Shown here: positions 1 through 13,110 of the stretch, one piece after another
How the letters are laid out: every line of letters begins with the position of its first letter
Position numbering within the stretch: position 1 is the stretch's first letter
Origin: Epichloe hybrida
Taxonomy: Eukaryota; Ascomycota; Sordariomycetes; Hypocreales; Clavicipitaceae
Assembly: GCA_019022495.1 (NCBI GenBank)
Contig: JAFEKR010000001.1
Location: forward strand, 2,790,001-2,854,000
Reading direction: 5' to 3'
DNA: 64,000 nt
Made by a program: the position numbers and the translations under genes
The notes under the pieces: generated by a model
Databases searched by the model: none
Seen by the model: only the letters and a program-made list of their open reading frames with translations
Told to the model about the DNA's origin: nothing

Positions 1-359
1 GATAGTTAACACATGAATGTATGTTGTATGGACACCTACTGTGCGTGCACGATTTGTGATGATTTGTATCACATGTCTTGCTTATTCGCAGCAATATCTG
101 AATCCATCTCGTCAACTTTCCCACTTTCAAGAGAATCAAATCTTAAAAGACTACAGACCAGCATAATTGCCAAGTTGTAATACCTTTTAGCATTCGATTG
201 TAATTTATTTTACACAGCTTTTTTTTCAGCCAGTTTCCAATAGACATATGTGTGGCGGCGTGGAAACCTATTATATAGTTGTGTGGTCGCCCTATAATAA
301 CAATATCCGCCTCTCATGCAAGAGGCTCCCGATACGTCTGCGTCTTTCGTCGAACTCTT
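1..359. other. intergenic, AT-leaning, downstream of COA6
   Basis: No gene is supported here. It is AT-leaning sequence with short T runs and holds the 3' flank of the leftward COA6 gene. I see no RNA gene or repeat. Confidence 0.6.
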
Positions 360-767
360 CTACCCTCTCTTCTTCGCCAGCATATCCTGAATAGCCTCTT
401 TCCCGTTGCTCTTGACGCCTGCAACACCCTCTGGCGCAAACGTCGTGGATACCTCCATCTCCTGTGCCCCCTGCTTCCTCAACTCATCCAGTCGTCGCTT
501 CTTCTGAACGTCCGCCACGCGCCACTGCTTGAAATACTTGACCCATGCGGCTGCGCAGTCACGATCAAAGGCGTCGCTCTCGCGGGGACATGCGCGCTTG
601 GCGGCGGATGCATCCTTGTTTGCGTCGAGGATATTGTTGGCGTCAAGGCAGGCGAAGTAGGCATCGCGTGATGCCCAGCACACGGAGCGTTCTTGGCGAT
701 TTGGGATGGCGTCGCCGGAGCGAATGGCATCGCTGCGGGAGGATGATGAGAAGGGCCACCAGCCCAT
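360..767 (-). CDS. COA6: COA6, cytochrome c oxidase assembly factor (twin CX9C/CX10C)
   Basis: A 135-residue intronless protein. Residues 30-40 form a CX9C motif (C30, C40) and residues 60-71 a CX10C motif (C60, C71), the spacing that marks the Coa6 branch of CHCH proteins. The start is the first ATG, followed by GWWPF, typical of fungal Coa6; the open frame further upstream has no ATG. Known family role: intermembrane-space factor that helps deliver copper to the Cox2 CuA site during complex IV assembly, imported and oxidised through Mia40 without a cleaved presequence. The C-terminal half is charged and helical. It is divergent from SYS1 with about 1 kb between the starts. Product identity is firm; the start is fairly firm. 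Confidence 0.92.
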   Translation of the reverse strand: MGWWPFSSSSRSDAIRSGDAIPNRQERSVCWASRDAYFACLDANNILDANKDASAAKRACPRESDAFDRDCAAAWVKYFKQWRVADVQKKRRLDELRKQGAQEMEVSTTFAPEGVAGVKSNGKEAIQDMLAKKRG

Positions 768-1756
768 GGTGCTTGGCTGTGACGGCACTTTTTGTGATGT
801 GGAGGTTTTTGTGGTCTTTTGGAGTGCAGCGTTCCGAGAAGGAGGCTTCTCGGCTTCGGTACGATGGACCGATCGGCGGGCGAGTTCGGAGACGACTTTC
901 GGTGGAATCAAGTTGAGTCGAGTTACCGCTGCGGGACTTTTGAACGGCCGAGAGCTTGCAGGTCAACTTGCAAATGGTGATTGAACTTGTCGCAAGTAAA
1001 AGTTGTGACGACTTGACCGGCAGAATCCAGGCGGTGAGATGTCGCCAATCAAGCTACGTATACACCCACTGTATATGTATGTAGGCACCGAGGAAACATG
1101 CCAAACTGTCAAGAGCGACCGGCCGCGCCTGCTACACCCCACTGTACCGACTGGTTAATTAACCCCCCTGCAGCCTGGGGGGAGGCTCTTATGCTGTCCT
1201 TTCACACAGCCGGCAGTTGCGCAAGCTCTCCTGCTTCCTGCTTCCTGCTTCCTGCTTTGCTTCCTGCTTCCTGCTTTGCTTCCTGCTTCCTGGTCTCTCC
1301 CTAGAACTTGTTCTCTTCTTCTTCTCTTTTTCTCTCGTTTACATGATAGCGCGCCTTCTATTTTCTTGCTTCCTTCCTCGGTACAAACCCTTTGCGTTCC
1401 GTACTTGCGAACCGGCGCTTTAGTTACGACGATCCCCGTGTTCGTCTGCTCCAGTTTCAGGGACCATAGTTCGATCCCGACGACGACCACTTCGTGCCAA
1501 GTCGACGGGTACAAAGCGCCGATAGAATCGTCCCGTTCTACTCGTGCAGTTTGGAGCTTCCGATTGTTCGAGCTCGAAGAACACCTTGGGTCAACGACTA
1601 GCGGTCTCCCCAACTTCGGCCCTTCTTTGTTTCTTGAACAAATACCAACCCGATTCGCAAGTCGCGTTCGACTGCCGTCTCTTTGGCCGCTTCCCCGAGG
1701 GCCTCACAACGTATGTACATACGCATCGACTCCGCGGCCAGACCGGGAAACTCGCG
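768..1756. promoter_or_regulatory. divergent promoter region COA6/SYS1
   Basis: This 1-kb gap separates two divergent starts. At about 1229-1292 a degenerate pyrimidine-rich tandem repeat occurs, built from CCTGCTT units with interspersed TTTGCTT, followed by a CT-rich stretch. CT-rich blocks of this kind often lie near transcription starts of Pezizomycotina genes, so this is probably the SYS1 core promoter and leader. No TATA box is obvious. Confidence 0.5.
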
Positions 1757-2493
1757 ATGCCTCGGAGACGAAAGCCCCCGCGCGCTGGCGCGCTGACGGA
1801 GCTCCAGCCCCTCAAGATCGCCAAGCAAATAGCTATACTCCAAGCGCTGTATTATCTTACAGCTGGGGTTCTGATGCTCTTCACAGCGCTAGTTGCAGGC
1901 ATGGGATTCAGTCTCGACATGGTATTTGGCTGGGATAATGTCAGAGGTGATACGACACAGGGGTGGCTGTTGTCCTTTGTGTGGCTAATTGACGGAGGTT
2001 TATTCATGTGCGTTGGCCTTTGCTTTCCCCCCCCCCCCGCCATATCTTGTGGTGAGAAATTGTTCTGACTCTCTTCTGCAGGGCCGTCGCAATCGTCATC
2101 CTCGTCGCGAGAAGCAAACTCGTCGCCGACTTCGCCCTCACTATACACGCCCTCCATCTCGTCTTCACAACTCTATACACACGCTCTCTCCCCGCACACT
2201 CCATGTGGTGGATGACCATGGCTGGCTCGGCCTCCATATCTGTTGCCCTCGGTATGTGGGGTTGTCGCTATCGCGAGCTGCAGCCAGTCTTCTTCGGCGG
2301 CGGCGGCGGCAGCATCCTCGGATCCAGAGCAGCGGCCTCGACGAATGACCAGGTCGCGGCTGAGGAGGGCCAAGCCGGTCTATCTTTCGAAGAGGGAGGC
2401 GATGACGCTGGTTTTTCACGCGGGAGAGGAAGAGGGCGTGGGAAAGATGGCAACGGCGAATACGAGCTGGCTGCAATGAAGCAAACTGCTTGA
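1757..2493 (+). CDS. SYS1: SYS1, Golgi integral membrane protein
   Basis: Two exons, 1757-2007 and 2082-2493, encode about 220 residues. The intron starts with GTGCGT and ends with CTGCAG; joining restores an ATG codon across the junction and continues a hydrophobic helix. The protein opens with a basic MPRRRKPPR-like segment, then four hydrophobic segments, with WW in the last loop as in Sys1 proteins, and a glycine-, acid- and Arg/Gly-rich cytosolic tail. Known family role: Sys1 recruits the small GTPase Arl3 (ARFRP1) to trans-Golgi membranes, which then acts through Arl1 and golgins in endosome-to-Golgi traffic. The intron carries a C12 run at 2027-2038. The gene converges with CFT2. Confidence 0.9.
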
Positions 2494-3332
2494 TACGTTT
2501 TCTTGCCCCTTGTTGCTCTTTCTTTGCAGCACTTGGAGCGCAATTCTACTTGTCCATCACCATGAATGAAGCCTGCCATGGTAGGAAAATCGAGCAATAT
2601 AAGTTTGACCACGGCCCTGGAGCAGTCAGCGTAAAAACCAGACGGGAATCAGATTCCCTTTCTCCTGATTTAGCCATGGTGTCTGGGAAACCGAGCGAGT
2701 TGGTGTTGCGGTCAAGCAAGAAAAATATGCCATTGTGCTTGACCACGGCTCCGAAACCTCCCGACAGTGTTGCAACACGCTTGGTGCGGAGGAACTGCGT
2801 TGAGTCCTTGGCATCGCAGGAGGCAGCCTCTGGTAAGGAGAACAGCAGGAGAGAAAGAGCAAAGAGCGAACATCATGACCCGTTTGGTAGCTGAATCTTG
2901 GAATAAACGTAGCATTGCTTGGCGTTTCTTTTTACAACAAAAGGGGTTTCTTGTATATTAAAGACATGCGCTCGGGTTGAACAGGCGAGGAGAGGATCAT
3001 CGGGGATTTAACAACAGCTAGATGTATGTAATCTCTGTCACGTACTCTGAACCAGTAACATGACGAGAAGATGAATCACTACGAGTGGAATATGATTTCA
3101 ACTACGATGGACCCATCTTCCCATGGAGACCACAACGTTGATTCGTACTTGATTGACACACCGTCATCATTGTGAAGCCACAAAGAGTAGCAAATTGGTA
3201 TAAGGCGATGGGGAACCTAGTCCGTAATCGCCTCCGGTTAGACATTCGTTACCGACAAATACATACATCCATGACCGTATACTCCGTACACGTGGCCCGA
3301 TTATTTTGCTTCTTCCTTGGTCATGATATCTA
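2494..3332. other. convergent 3' flanks of SYS1 and CFT2
   Basis: No gene is supported. This holds the 3' untranslated regions of two convergent genes. One copy of the recurrent TACTCCGTA word lies at 3280-3288, close to the CFT2 stop. Confidence 0.6.
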
Positions 3333-6305
3333 CTACGCCCCGGCCACCACCGCCAAGTTATCGTAAATCGCCTTCTTGACCTCATACAGCGTGTTTCGTC
3401 TCCCCACAGCCGGCAATCCCACGCTCTCCACCTCGATCCTTCCCTCTGCCGTCTTGCGAACAGATACGGACCCATCAATGACAAGAATACCTTCGCCTCG
3501 GAACTCTGCTCCATGGCCGGACCCTTGCATCGCTCGTCGGAGATCTGCCAATCGCAAGTCGCCCACGTGGAGGGGCTGGGCGGTCGTTCTGGCGGCCGAG
3601 ACGAGGTTGGAAGGTATGACGTCCAGCATGGGGAGAACGCCCTTTGCTGCGGTGAGAGCCGTGGACGTCAGTGCTACAGCGTTGGAGGATGGCTCCGTCT
3701 TTTGACGCTTGTTGGCTGCATCTTGTTCGTTTTCGTCGTCCTTTTCCGCGGTGCTTTCGCCGCCTTTGGACGTGGCCAGCAGTTGTCCGCTGATGGTGAC
3801 GATGCTCAGGCCGCGGACATTTTGCCATTTGAGCTTCTTGACGAGGGGGTCTGCGAGTTTGACGACCCAGGCATTGGTGTCTACGCTCGCGTCAACCCAA
3901 ACGCCTATGCCTGGGGTGAATACGTCAATGGCCTTGTCGCCATCCAGGCCGAGGGCGGCTCTGCAATCTTCTGCGAGAGCCATGGTTTCCTCGTGATTGC
4001 CGCCAACGAGAATGAGCTTGCGGGGTTGGATCAACGGAATGAGCATGTCCAAGCTTCGTCTGTCGTGAAGGCCGCTGAAATCGACGAATCCAATGCGCAT
4101 GTTCACTTGGATTGTCTCTGTGTTGTATATCAGCTTGGAAGGACCCGTGGGCTCTTTTGGCTCCGTGTCCTCGACTTCGTCGAGATCGTCGGGGATGAAA
4201 CCATCTTTATCAGGGCCGGCACCGTTGCTGTCATCGGGGATGGCCCTGCCATTTTGGCCTCGTTTGTTAGGGCCTGCCGAGCCTTTTGCAACTTCGTCCC
4301 ATTTGCGCTTCTTTCCTAGCTTGTCGTCTTCTGCCGTCACGTTACCACCCTCGGCGTTGTCCTCGTCCTTTTCCTCGGCTCGAAGATAATCTTCTGGCCG
4401 AATTAGCTCGCCAAAGTCGTCGTTCCTTTTGCGTCGGATGGCCACGGGGAAGCATCGCTCTCTGCCCTTTTTGCCTCGTGAATCAAAATCGTAGACCCCT
4501 TTTCGTTTTATCAGAACATTGATACCCAGGTCTTCATCTTTGAGTATGACGTTCTTCCGACTTGCTTGGCCCATTGTAGCTGACACTGTTAGTGCTTTGC
4601 CTTGTTGTTGACCATCCTCATCCTCTGAATCTGACGAGGATTCTGATGAGGCATCGTCGACAACATCGGCTGGCCCTTCCATCGATCCAGCGGCGCCCGT
4701 CTGTTGCGTTGCTTGAAGCTGTCTCTGAGTTGCAAGCCACTGTTGGTACACTGCCAATTCGTCGCCCTCCAACGCTTGCCTTCTGGCCTCGCGTATTTCC
4801 AACTCTCGCCCGCCTGCATTCACTGATTCAATATTTTCCCCATTGCTGCTGGCCTGCTCCACAGATACTCCATCCCTCCTCTCCTTCCACCATTCCCAGA
4901 GAGTCCTTGCTATTGAGGGACTTCCATCTCCCGCCATAGTTGGACGGTCTGTTAGTATAACAAGATTATTCGAGTCCTGTGCCAGGCCCCTAAGGGCGTC
5001 TTTCGAAAATCCCCACTCCAGGCTCATATCGCTGGCAAGAATGACTCGTCCGCCAGGTGCAGAATTCCCGCCAGGCGTTGTTTGGCTGAGAAGTTTTGTG
5101 ATTTGCGCTCTTCGCTCCAGTAGTCGGAGATATTTGAAGTCGAACGGGCCCCCTTCTTTTTTCTCACTTGTTCCATTCGCCTTGCGCTGACCTTCGGCAA
5201 ACGCCTCAAACTCTTGAACAATATTATCGTCCATCCACTCGAGCATGCTCCTGGCGTACCGCATGGTGCTTGACATGTTTCGGCCGGCCAAGTACAATTT
5301 TGTCGATTTCAGCGTGCTATTGTCTGAGGCAGCATCGGCTCTCCATGCATGTTCGAGGAGATACGACAGCTCTAGAACCCTTGCACTGGAGTCGACTGGA
5401 ATCAACACAGTGCCACCCTTTGTTACGCACGTCTTTATCATGTCGAGCATTTGTTCGTCTCGCTTGATTCGACTACCCGACTGTGCTGATTTCTGGGCGC
5501 CGCGACTGCTGCAAATCAGGGCAGTCGGCTTGCGAAGCGGCTCGATAACCTCAGCTCCTCCACCTCCCGCTCCTCCGAGCCAGGCTGCGCCGGCAAATAC
5601 ATTCTCTCTGGCCTGATTCCAATCCACCGCGTAGACAATTGACTCGAGTCCATGTTGTATATGCCAAATTGTACCGCCGAGGGTATGTCCAGAGTTATAT
5701 GCGGTGATGGTGAGCCCATTCAACGGTGGTGAAAAGGGTGAAGGAAGAGGTTGATGTGGTTGAGAATATTTCAAAGGCTGAATGAGAGAGAAGTATCTCG
5801 CGATTTCGTCAGGATTTGGGGATTGTAACAATAGGTTTTGCGCCGTCACAGCAGTCTGCGTGTATGCATAAGCGATCTCTGATAAGGAGCTTTGTCGAAT
5901 GGTTGTGGATGCTGCAGGCGTTGAAGAGTAGAGATCTTGGGTCAGTGATCGGCCGAGGTCGATGACAGGGCGAGTCGCATAGGCGGGAATACGAGTGAAT
6001 AGCGGGAAATTCTTGCAACAGTGGACGTAGGCGGCTAGATGAGACGCAGTTGCATGTGTGAGGAGGATCAAGGATAAAGTAGGGACTTGCCTGCGGTGCG
6101 GCGATGTGTTGTTAGCGGGCGAATATGAGACTCAGAGCCAAGCGCTCTCGATCACTCACTTTTCCAGCTCTCCCAGCTTCCCAACATCAAAATTTTCGTC
6201 CCATCCGATGTCGATCAAGATCTTGACGCCGCCATCAAGCTCCAAGAGTGATTGCGATGCAGTCGATTCGGAGAGCGCGCCCTGGAGAGGACAGAACGTG
6301 AACAT
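3333..6305 (-). CDS. CFT2: CFT2/CPSF100, cleavage and polyadenylation factor subunit 2
   Basis: Two exons, 6305-6160 and 6090-3333, give about 967 residues. The first exon begins MFTFCPLQGALSES, the conserved Cft2 opening; the 69-nt intron (GTGAGT...CGCAG) joins ELEK to QVPTLSLILLTHAT. An N-terminal metallo-beta-lactamase fold leads into a beta-CASP domain, and a C-terminal RMMBL segment follows a long acidic, low-complexity linker. The zinc motif HxHxDH is absent: the equivalent stretch reads LLTHATASHLAAY, as expected for the non-catalytic CPSF100 partner of the endonuclease Ysh1/CPSF73. Known role: pre-mRNA 3'-end cleavage and polyadenylation in the nucleus. Divergent from the monooxygenase gene. 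Frame is intact throughout. Confidence 0.95.
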
Positions 6306-7096
6306 GGTAGTAGTCGTGGCACAGCGACGATGCCTGGGGGAATATCAGCAAGATGGCGCTAACATGATCCCCTCCACCTCGGTCGTCGGAGCGTCTCAAT
6401 GAAGTGAATGGTTTGCGGAACACAATGGAAAAGGTGGTGTGGTCTCTCGTGCTGCTTGATTATAAGTTAGACAGACATACGGAAGAGCTTTGGTCGCGCG
6501 TCAGATCCTGGCGACCCAAAAAGCGATGGATGCAGGTACGTCAATTGGCCGCCCTGTGGGCCCAGATCAGAATCGACCTGCATCGGATCGGCCCAACGAT
6601 GTCGCGGCGCAGCCTGCTACCCTAGAGCAGCCGGTTTCCCGAATGGAGTCGCACAGCGAAAATAGCAAGTCACGATACATGCAATATGTACAAAGGAATA
6701 TTTCCGACGGCTGCATATTAGATTTGATGGTATCTGAAGATGACATGGATTTCACCGTTCATATCTCCGGATTCTTCTTCTCACCATCATGTTGTCTTCC
6801 GATGCTTGCGCAGTGTCATCGTCATTCAGCCCTTACGCGAAAAAGCGTGTAGTTGGAGCTGGAGCTCAACAACCCCACCCACCACCTACTTCGCGAGTTA
6901 CCTCGGAGTCCTCAATTCCATCATCACGCCTTTTGGGACATTGTTAAAGCTCTGACACCTTGGTTGGCTTCGTATCCCCGGCGTGAAGAGAGCCCAACTT
7001 CAACACTGATTTAAAGCTTGGGGGTCAATTTGCAGCGAGGCTTGACTGCTGCAAACAAAGCGCACCGTTCTCAGCTGAAGCAGAACAAGCCAGAGT
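6306..7096. promoter_or_regulatory. divergent promoter region CFT2/monooxygenase
   Basis: About 0.8 kb between two divergent starts. Short open frames occur but none has recognisable protein character. No TATA box or repeat stands out. Confidence 0.5.
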
Positions 7097-8442
7097 ATGG
7101 CACCTATAACGAAACCCGTCATTATCAGTGGCGCTGGCGTTGCAGGGCTGACGCTTGCCCACGGGCTCAAGAAGGTATTGCTCCCAAAAGGCTCTTACTT
7201 GATGAAAGAAGGAGAACCCTCCACAGCAAGCTGCTGCAGGTAACAACTTTTGCGTGTAAATGTGCTAAATCCACACCACAGGCCAGTATTCCGTTCAAGA
7301 TCTACGAACGCGACGAGCACATTGATTCACGTGGCCATGGATGGGCCATCACGATTCACTGGGCTTTGCCTTTTCTTATTGAGCTTCTAGACGACGCCAC
7401 AGTTGAGGCCATTGAGCATGGCCAAGTTGACCCCGAAGTTGGTCGCAATGACAATGGCAACTTTCTCTTTATTAACCTGGAGACGTTGGACTCCAAGTTT
7501 CGAATCCCTCCCAACAAGCGCCGTCGAGTCAATCGCGAAAAGCTACGCAAGGAACTCCTTCAAGGCGTCATGGATCATGTTAAATGGGGCAAGCGACTGA
7601 GTAACGTCGACGTATTAGATGGGGCTGATGGAGGAGGTATCCGTGCTACCTTCTCTGACGGCTCCTCGACTGAAGGGAGCATGATTATCGGGGCTGAGGG
7701 GACAAACTCACAGACGAGGAAGTTTCTCGTCCCAGATAATTATTTCAATCATCAACTTCCTGTGCGTTTCATCGGCGCGGCAGTGGACATGACGCCAGAG
7801 CAAGTCAAACCACTACGAGACATTGATCCTCTTCTTTTCCAGGGTTGCCACCCGGTGACGGGCCATTTCCTCTGGGTATCCATGATGGAGACGCCGGAGG
7901 GTAATGGTACCAAGGGCACAGACCAAGAACGGTATCGAGTACAAATTAGCACATCATGGATGGTCAAGAGCGACAAAGATGAAGTTCCGACTAGTGATGC
8001 TGAGCGGATTGCTGAAATGAAGCGCCGTGCGAAGGACTTCCATCCGCTTCTCCGCCAAATCGTTGAAAGCATCCCCGAAACAGCACCGGTGCTGGAGATT
8101 AGTCTCCAGGATTGGCCATGCCTCGACTGGGACAATCGCCAAGGACGAGTGACACTTGTTGGTGACGCAGCTCACGCCATGACAATGTATAGAGGAGAGG
8201 CCGCCAACCACGGCATGCTTGATGCTTACAACCTCGTTCAGCATCTGAAGAAGATTCACGCCGGCGAGGTGACGCTCAAGGCGGGTATTGATGACTACGA
8301 AGAGGAGATGAGAGACCGCACAGGTGGTGAGGAGGGCGCCGTCATGCTAAGCAGACAGGCATGTCTCGACGCGCATAATTACAATGGGCTGAATGAGAAC
8401 TCGGCAGTATTGAGGAGACGAGCCATGAAGGTCAAGCAATGA
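7097..8442 (+). CDS. FAD-dependent monooxygenase
   Basis: Two exons, 7097-7174 and 7282-8442, encode about 412 residues. The start is the ATG of MAPITKPV; the first exon carries the dinucleotide-binding GxGxxG motif (SGAGVAGL). A 107-nt intron (GTATTG...CCACAG) is required, since reading through breaks the motif spacing; the join gives LKKASIPFKIYERD, usual for this family. Later motifs are GAEGTNS, matching the DG motif with Glu in place of Asp, and GDAAH in LVGDAAHAM, which contacts the FAD ribityl chain. Family: class A flavin hydroxylases, often found in fungal secondary or aromatic metabolism. No biosynthetic neighbours are present, so the substrate is unknown. Its only head-to-head neighbour is CFT2. 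Confidence 0.85.
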
Positions 8443-8465
8443 CAATCGCACAGCTAAATGTCCAA

Positions 8466-8508
8466 CGAATGAATGAATGAAAGAAAGAAAGAAAGAAAGA
8501 AAGAAAGA
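8466..8508. repeat. (GAAT)n-(GAAA)n microsatellite
   Basis: About three GAAT units pass into about seven GAAA units just after the monooxygenase stop codon, in its presumed 3' untranslated region. Confidence 0.9.
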
Positions 8509-9256
8509 GGAAGAACACTTGCTTCACCTTGTGATGTACATTTCCACCAGAACCGTTCTCGCTGGTAACGCATAATTCAGGGTATCTTGCTAAGCATGAG
8601 AGTGAGCGTATGTTCCCGAGCCCAAATCTCCCATCCCAGAGACTTGCTTCAAAACTTGCACGGAACTGCACAGTAGCATGGGACGTGCTCCCTTCCCCCG
8701 CCGGATGCCATCCCGCCATTCCGCCATCCCGCCCATCGCAAAGACGGATCACCTGCTATATACCGCATGAAAATCAGGCAATAGATGACGGCGCCACACG
8801 CAGCAGATGGCCGTGTGCGGCCCTGTGAGGGAGATTAAGGGCGATTGCGGCGGGTATGTGTTGGACGACAAGGACGTTGGAGGACGTGCTGAGTCTGGTT
8901 GGGTGGATGTGGAGTGGTGCGCGTCCGGGGGATGCGTCCGTTGATGGCGACGATGGGTGACGGATAAGGTGATGATTATTTCTGGAATTATTGTTGATAT
9001 TTTTCTGTTGTTACTTTGCTGGAACTGGAAATATTATCATAAGATCCTCTACACTTGTGGGTAGGCTGATGTACTAAATTCATCACATCTTCGCTCTAGA
9101 TTCAGTTCCCTCCTCGAGGCAATCGCCAATGTTTTACGTTGGGACAATAAGGCAAGCCATTCACAAAGATGGTGATGCGACAACGTGATACGAGGCATCA
9201 AAGGATAGCGTTTCCCACCGAGCAAACCCTCGGGATGAAACGGGTATCAAATCTCG

Positions 9257-9280
9257 TCAGTCAGTCAGTCAGTCAGTCAG
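9257..9280. repeat. (TCAG)6 microsatellite
   Basis: Six perfect TCAG units in the long intergenic stretch; no associated gene. Confidence 0.9.
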
Positions 9281-12200
9281 TGGTGTGCACATACATAGTT
9301 CTCTTTGGGTAGAGCAAACAGAAAATGTGCATGATAAGTTGGCCGATCGCCCTCGTTGACGTCGCATCGTTGGTATGCCCGCCCCATCCATCCATCCATC
9401 CACCCTCCTTCCTGGACGACGTCATTTTAGCATACATAAGCTTAATTACAATTTTTCACGGCCGAGACATTCGCCGCCCCCCCTCCCCTCCCCCTCCTCC
9501 TTCCGCAGAAGAAGAAGGTTTAAGAGAATGGAGAAGAGTTTTCAACCTAATCTCACGTTGCGGAGCAGCTGGGTCACCATTTCATCATGCGTTTCTGTTC
9601 GAAAAAGCCAAGCAAGCTCCGCAAACGTAGCATAGCACTGTTTACATCCTTGCGCCCTGAACAGGCAGGCCCTTCTGCCACGGCTAAATCTGCAGAAGTA
9701 CGGACTGGACGAAACATCTTCTAGGTGCTCTTGAACGTGCGTCGGCAAAACAAAAGCATCCATCTGGTGAGAAAAGAAGAGCCAGGGCCCGCCAGAATAC
9801 AATTGTCTGAAACGCGTCTACTCCGTCCAGGTGACGTACCTTGCTCTGTTGGCGTCGGGCGGAAATTTGATTTGAATGCAAATCACGGAGTACGGACTAG
9901 ATACATACATGTGTACTGTACATGTAGATAAGAGTCATGTCAGGGTAGAAGCGTGCCGACTTATCCACCTCGGCCACGACTTTTTGGCAAACACTGGCAG
10001 GCGCGTGCGTTGATTGAATGCAACCAGGCGGTGACACACACGGCCAGGGGCTTGCTGCCAAGTGGTACAAAGTACGCCTACGCCGTGCCCTGCCCCTTGC
10101 TTCGGCCGAATGAATGGAACATGGAACATGGACAAGGACAGGTGGCAGCAGCTCGTGAAGTGAGTGTTGAATACGATGATGGGTGAAAGATGATGTTGCG
10201 CCCTGTAATCCGTAGCCTTATTTTGCTCCGTGATTCGTGGCACGGTGCCCCGTCACGTCACGTTCGTCTTCATTTCCATCCATTTCCATCGAGTCCATGG
10301 ACGGACGCTGCGCAGACAATGTTTCGGCCAACAAACGGTCAGTTCATCGAACATGTACGGATTATCCGTGCAGCCAACAAGTGAAAACAAGGAATATGGC
10401 TGACGACGACAATTCCAAGCCACGCGCAGCAATGGCGGCTCCCATCGAGGCCGTGCGTGTGCGTGAGAATAACTTTTTTTTTTTTTTTTCTTTCTTTCTT
10501 TCCAGGGCATGACCACCGTCCAGTGCCACCAACAGGCGCCTTTTTCTCGCCCGGGGTCGGGAAAAGTCACAAGGGGGCACGGCCCCCCTCCCTCCCCTCC
10601 CGAGTCAGCAAAGACACACAAGACAAAAGCCTCTTTTGGGTGAAGTCAGTTTCTCGACCTTGCATGTGCATGTGGCGCTCGAAGGTTCCCAACTGCGCCT
10701 GCCTGAGGAACCAGCCAATCTGGGGATGGTCTTGGCGTAGTCTTGTATTGGCCGTGGAGATTCCAGAACGGATGAATCGGCAAGCCAGAACGGCGGTGGC
10801 ATTTGGCTTGCCTGGCTTTGGCTCTTTTGTTTCGAACCCCAGATGGCGTTCGCGGCATGGCATGGCTTTCTTCGTCTTGAACTTGACTCTCGTCGATCAG
10901 ACCGGGGGAGGGGGGGGGGTAACAGAGAAACAGAGAGGGGAAGAAGGGGAAGGGGAAAGGGGGTTGCGAGATTTGGCCAGATGCAATGATTGCGACGTTC
11001 TCAAAAAAGTTATTATTATGTCTGGAACTTGCCGGCGATTTAGCTTTGCGCCCACAAAACGAAATGGCCCGGTAAAAACCAACATGCGCGATAGAAACGC
11101 GATGCCTGCTGGACGAACCACTTCGTACATGGCCGGCCCATTGCGGAACATCCCAGGGCGCACCAACACAAACTCTCATCAACTCATCTTCGTTACTTTG
11201 TTTATTACCAGACAGACGCCCCCCACGGCCACCCGCCCCCCCACCTTTCGCTGGACCCACTCCCACCCCCAACCCCCCAACGAGCGAGCTTCCCTCTCTG
11301 GCAGCCCGAAGTCGCCAAGTCGGTTCAGACGGCAACTTCACCAGCGCCAAGCTTTTGCTTTCTTTCCCTCCTTGCTGCCTCCGCGTGGGATACCCGTTGC
11401 TTTTCCTACACAGTGTGTAAGATTTAGGATTTTTTTTTTCCTCCCACGGCGGCATACTACGTTTCTGGCCTAGCTGCGCTCCTTCCTGGTAGGATGCTCT
11501 CTCTTTCTCCAAGGTTTTGATGATAATCGAGCCCCTTCACATCATTCTCATCCACTTTGTTGTCCTCGAAAAACAATGGTCTCATTGTCATCATCTCGCC
11601 CCCTGCCCCGCCCCGTAACGATGCGTGCACTGTGCGAGCCGCGGCCCCACGCCAAGGCACCTGAGGTGGCTTGCAACGCTTAAATTCATGCTTAAAAGAC
11701 GAGCTCGTTTCCCCTCGCCCAATGACCGACCACCAACCGTACCGCGCCTTCCCGGGCAATGAATGGATGGAGGGAGGAGGAGGGGACTTGGCATTCACGG
11801 CCAACTCTGGCCGGACAGGGCGGGACGATTTCTCATCCATACCCGTAATTAATAAGGATGATGTGCCCGATTACAGTATAGTCCGATGGTACTTTTGAAT
11901 CGTCGTTCTCATCTTGCCCGGAAATAGGCAGCCTTGTTTGTCCAACGTCCCACGTCCAACGTCCATCCCAAAAGAAGTTGCTCCAATTGCAGGTGTGGGA
12001 CCGCGAATCTGCAGAGGGGGGGTTTCTGTCCTCCCTACTATGGCACATGTAGTTTGTTTGTGTCGAACTGAGACGTTTGATTAGGTGAGACGCCGTTGGA
12101 GCCGGCTCGGCGTTTGCCCTCGACGGTACGGGGTACAACGTCATCATCACGGCACCTGATGGATGGCATGTTAATTATGTATTCCACACGAGATATGTAT

Positions 12201-13110
12201 TTTAATGTGCAATTATGTAGGGAAATCGCGGGATCCTCCGTGGAGAACAACGGAGATGGGATCAAGGCGCCCCCCCCCCCTGAACCCTGTCCTAGCACAC
12301 AGTCTTAGCAAATAAGGTTAAAATTTCCCATCGGGGCGCCCACCCACACTTGTCCAATGGCCATTGACAGGGATAACTCGCTTCCCTTGCCATTGAACAA
12401 GAATTCAATCGCCGCGAACTTGGCCGTTCTCGCTCTTTCGCTTTCAAGCGTGGGTTGACAAGATAAAGTACATTGAGCAAGTGAAGGGCGTTTCCTTAAA
12501 CCAGGGATTTTACATGACATAGTAACGCAAAGATTATAGTACCAAAACTATACCTTAATGCCGAACTTTGTGCATCGCAGCGTGCCGACGGCGGCTATTG
12601 CTCTGATGTGCCGCAGTCTTCTGGGTACTGCATCTTTAAAGATACATCCCGCAATGTACACAGTGCCAATACGGTAAAGCTGGATCGGTTTAATGTGGCG
12701 TCTTTGTACATGAACGGGCACATTTGACAGGCCTGTGATGACTCTAGTCTTCTTCCTGAGTAGAGACATTTACAGTGTAGATATATCACTTTTACACTAC
12801 GTGGGTCATCCAAATTTAGAGAGTTGTGGAGCAGACGAAGCAATACTCGGTATTTGCACACAACAGTTTGATGTGCTACAAATATGGTGACTTCACCAGG
12901 GCTTGTTGGTCACAGAATGGCAGGCAATATGTGGTGATTTCTTGAACTGTCCGGTCGCTTGACGAGCCTGTGAGATTATGAGCGTCAGGTTCCCCTCGCC
13001 TCAAGTTGAAACATCCGCTGCAAGTGAACGAACGATAGGTTGACAAGGGAGGCGGCTATGCGGCACGAGAGCTGAAACCCATCCGACTCCATTTTGGATC
13101 GGCGGCTATG

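Noticed and set aside
10815..10850. tRNA B-box-like word (GGGTTCGAA) on the minus strand
   Set aside because: No acceptor, D-arm or anticodon stem can be folded around it. A similar word at 1463-1472 also fails.
10457..11512. Open frames of 338 (plus) and 288 (minus) codons
   Set aside because: They overlap each other, are dominated by Pro, Arg, Ser and homopolymer-derived residues, and carry no motif or splice structure.
12548..12861. Minus-strand frames of 73 and 88 codons, considered as a ribosomal-type small protein
   Set aside because: Basic composition only; no ribosomal protein motif could be matched.
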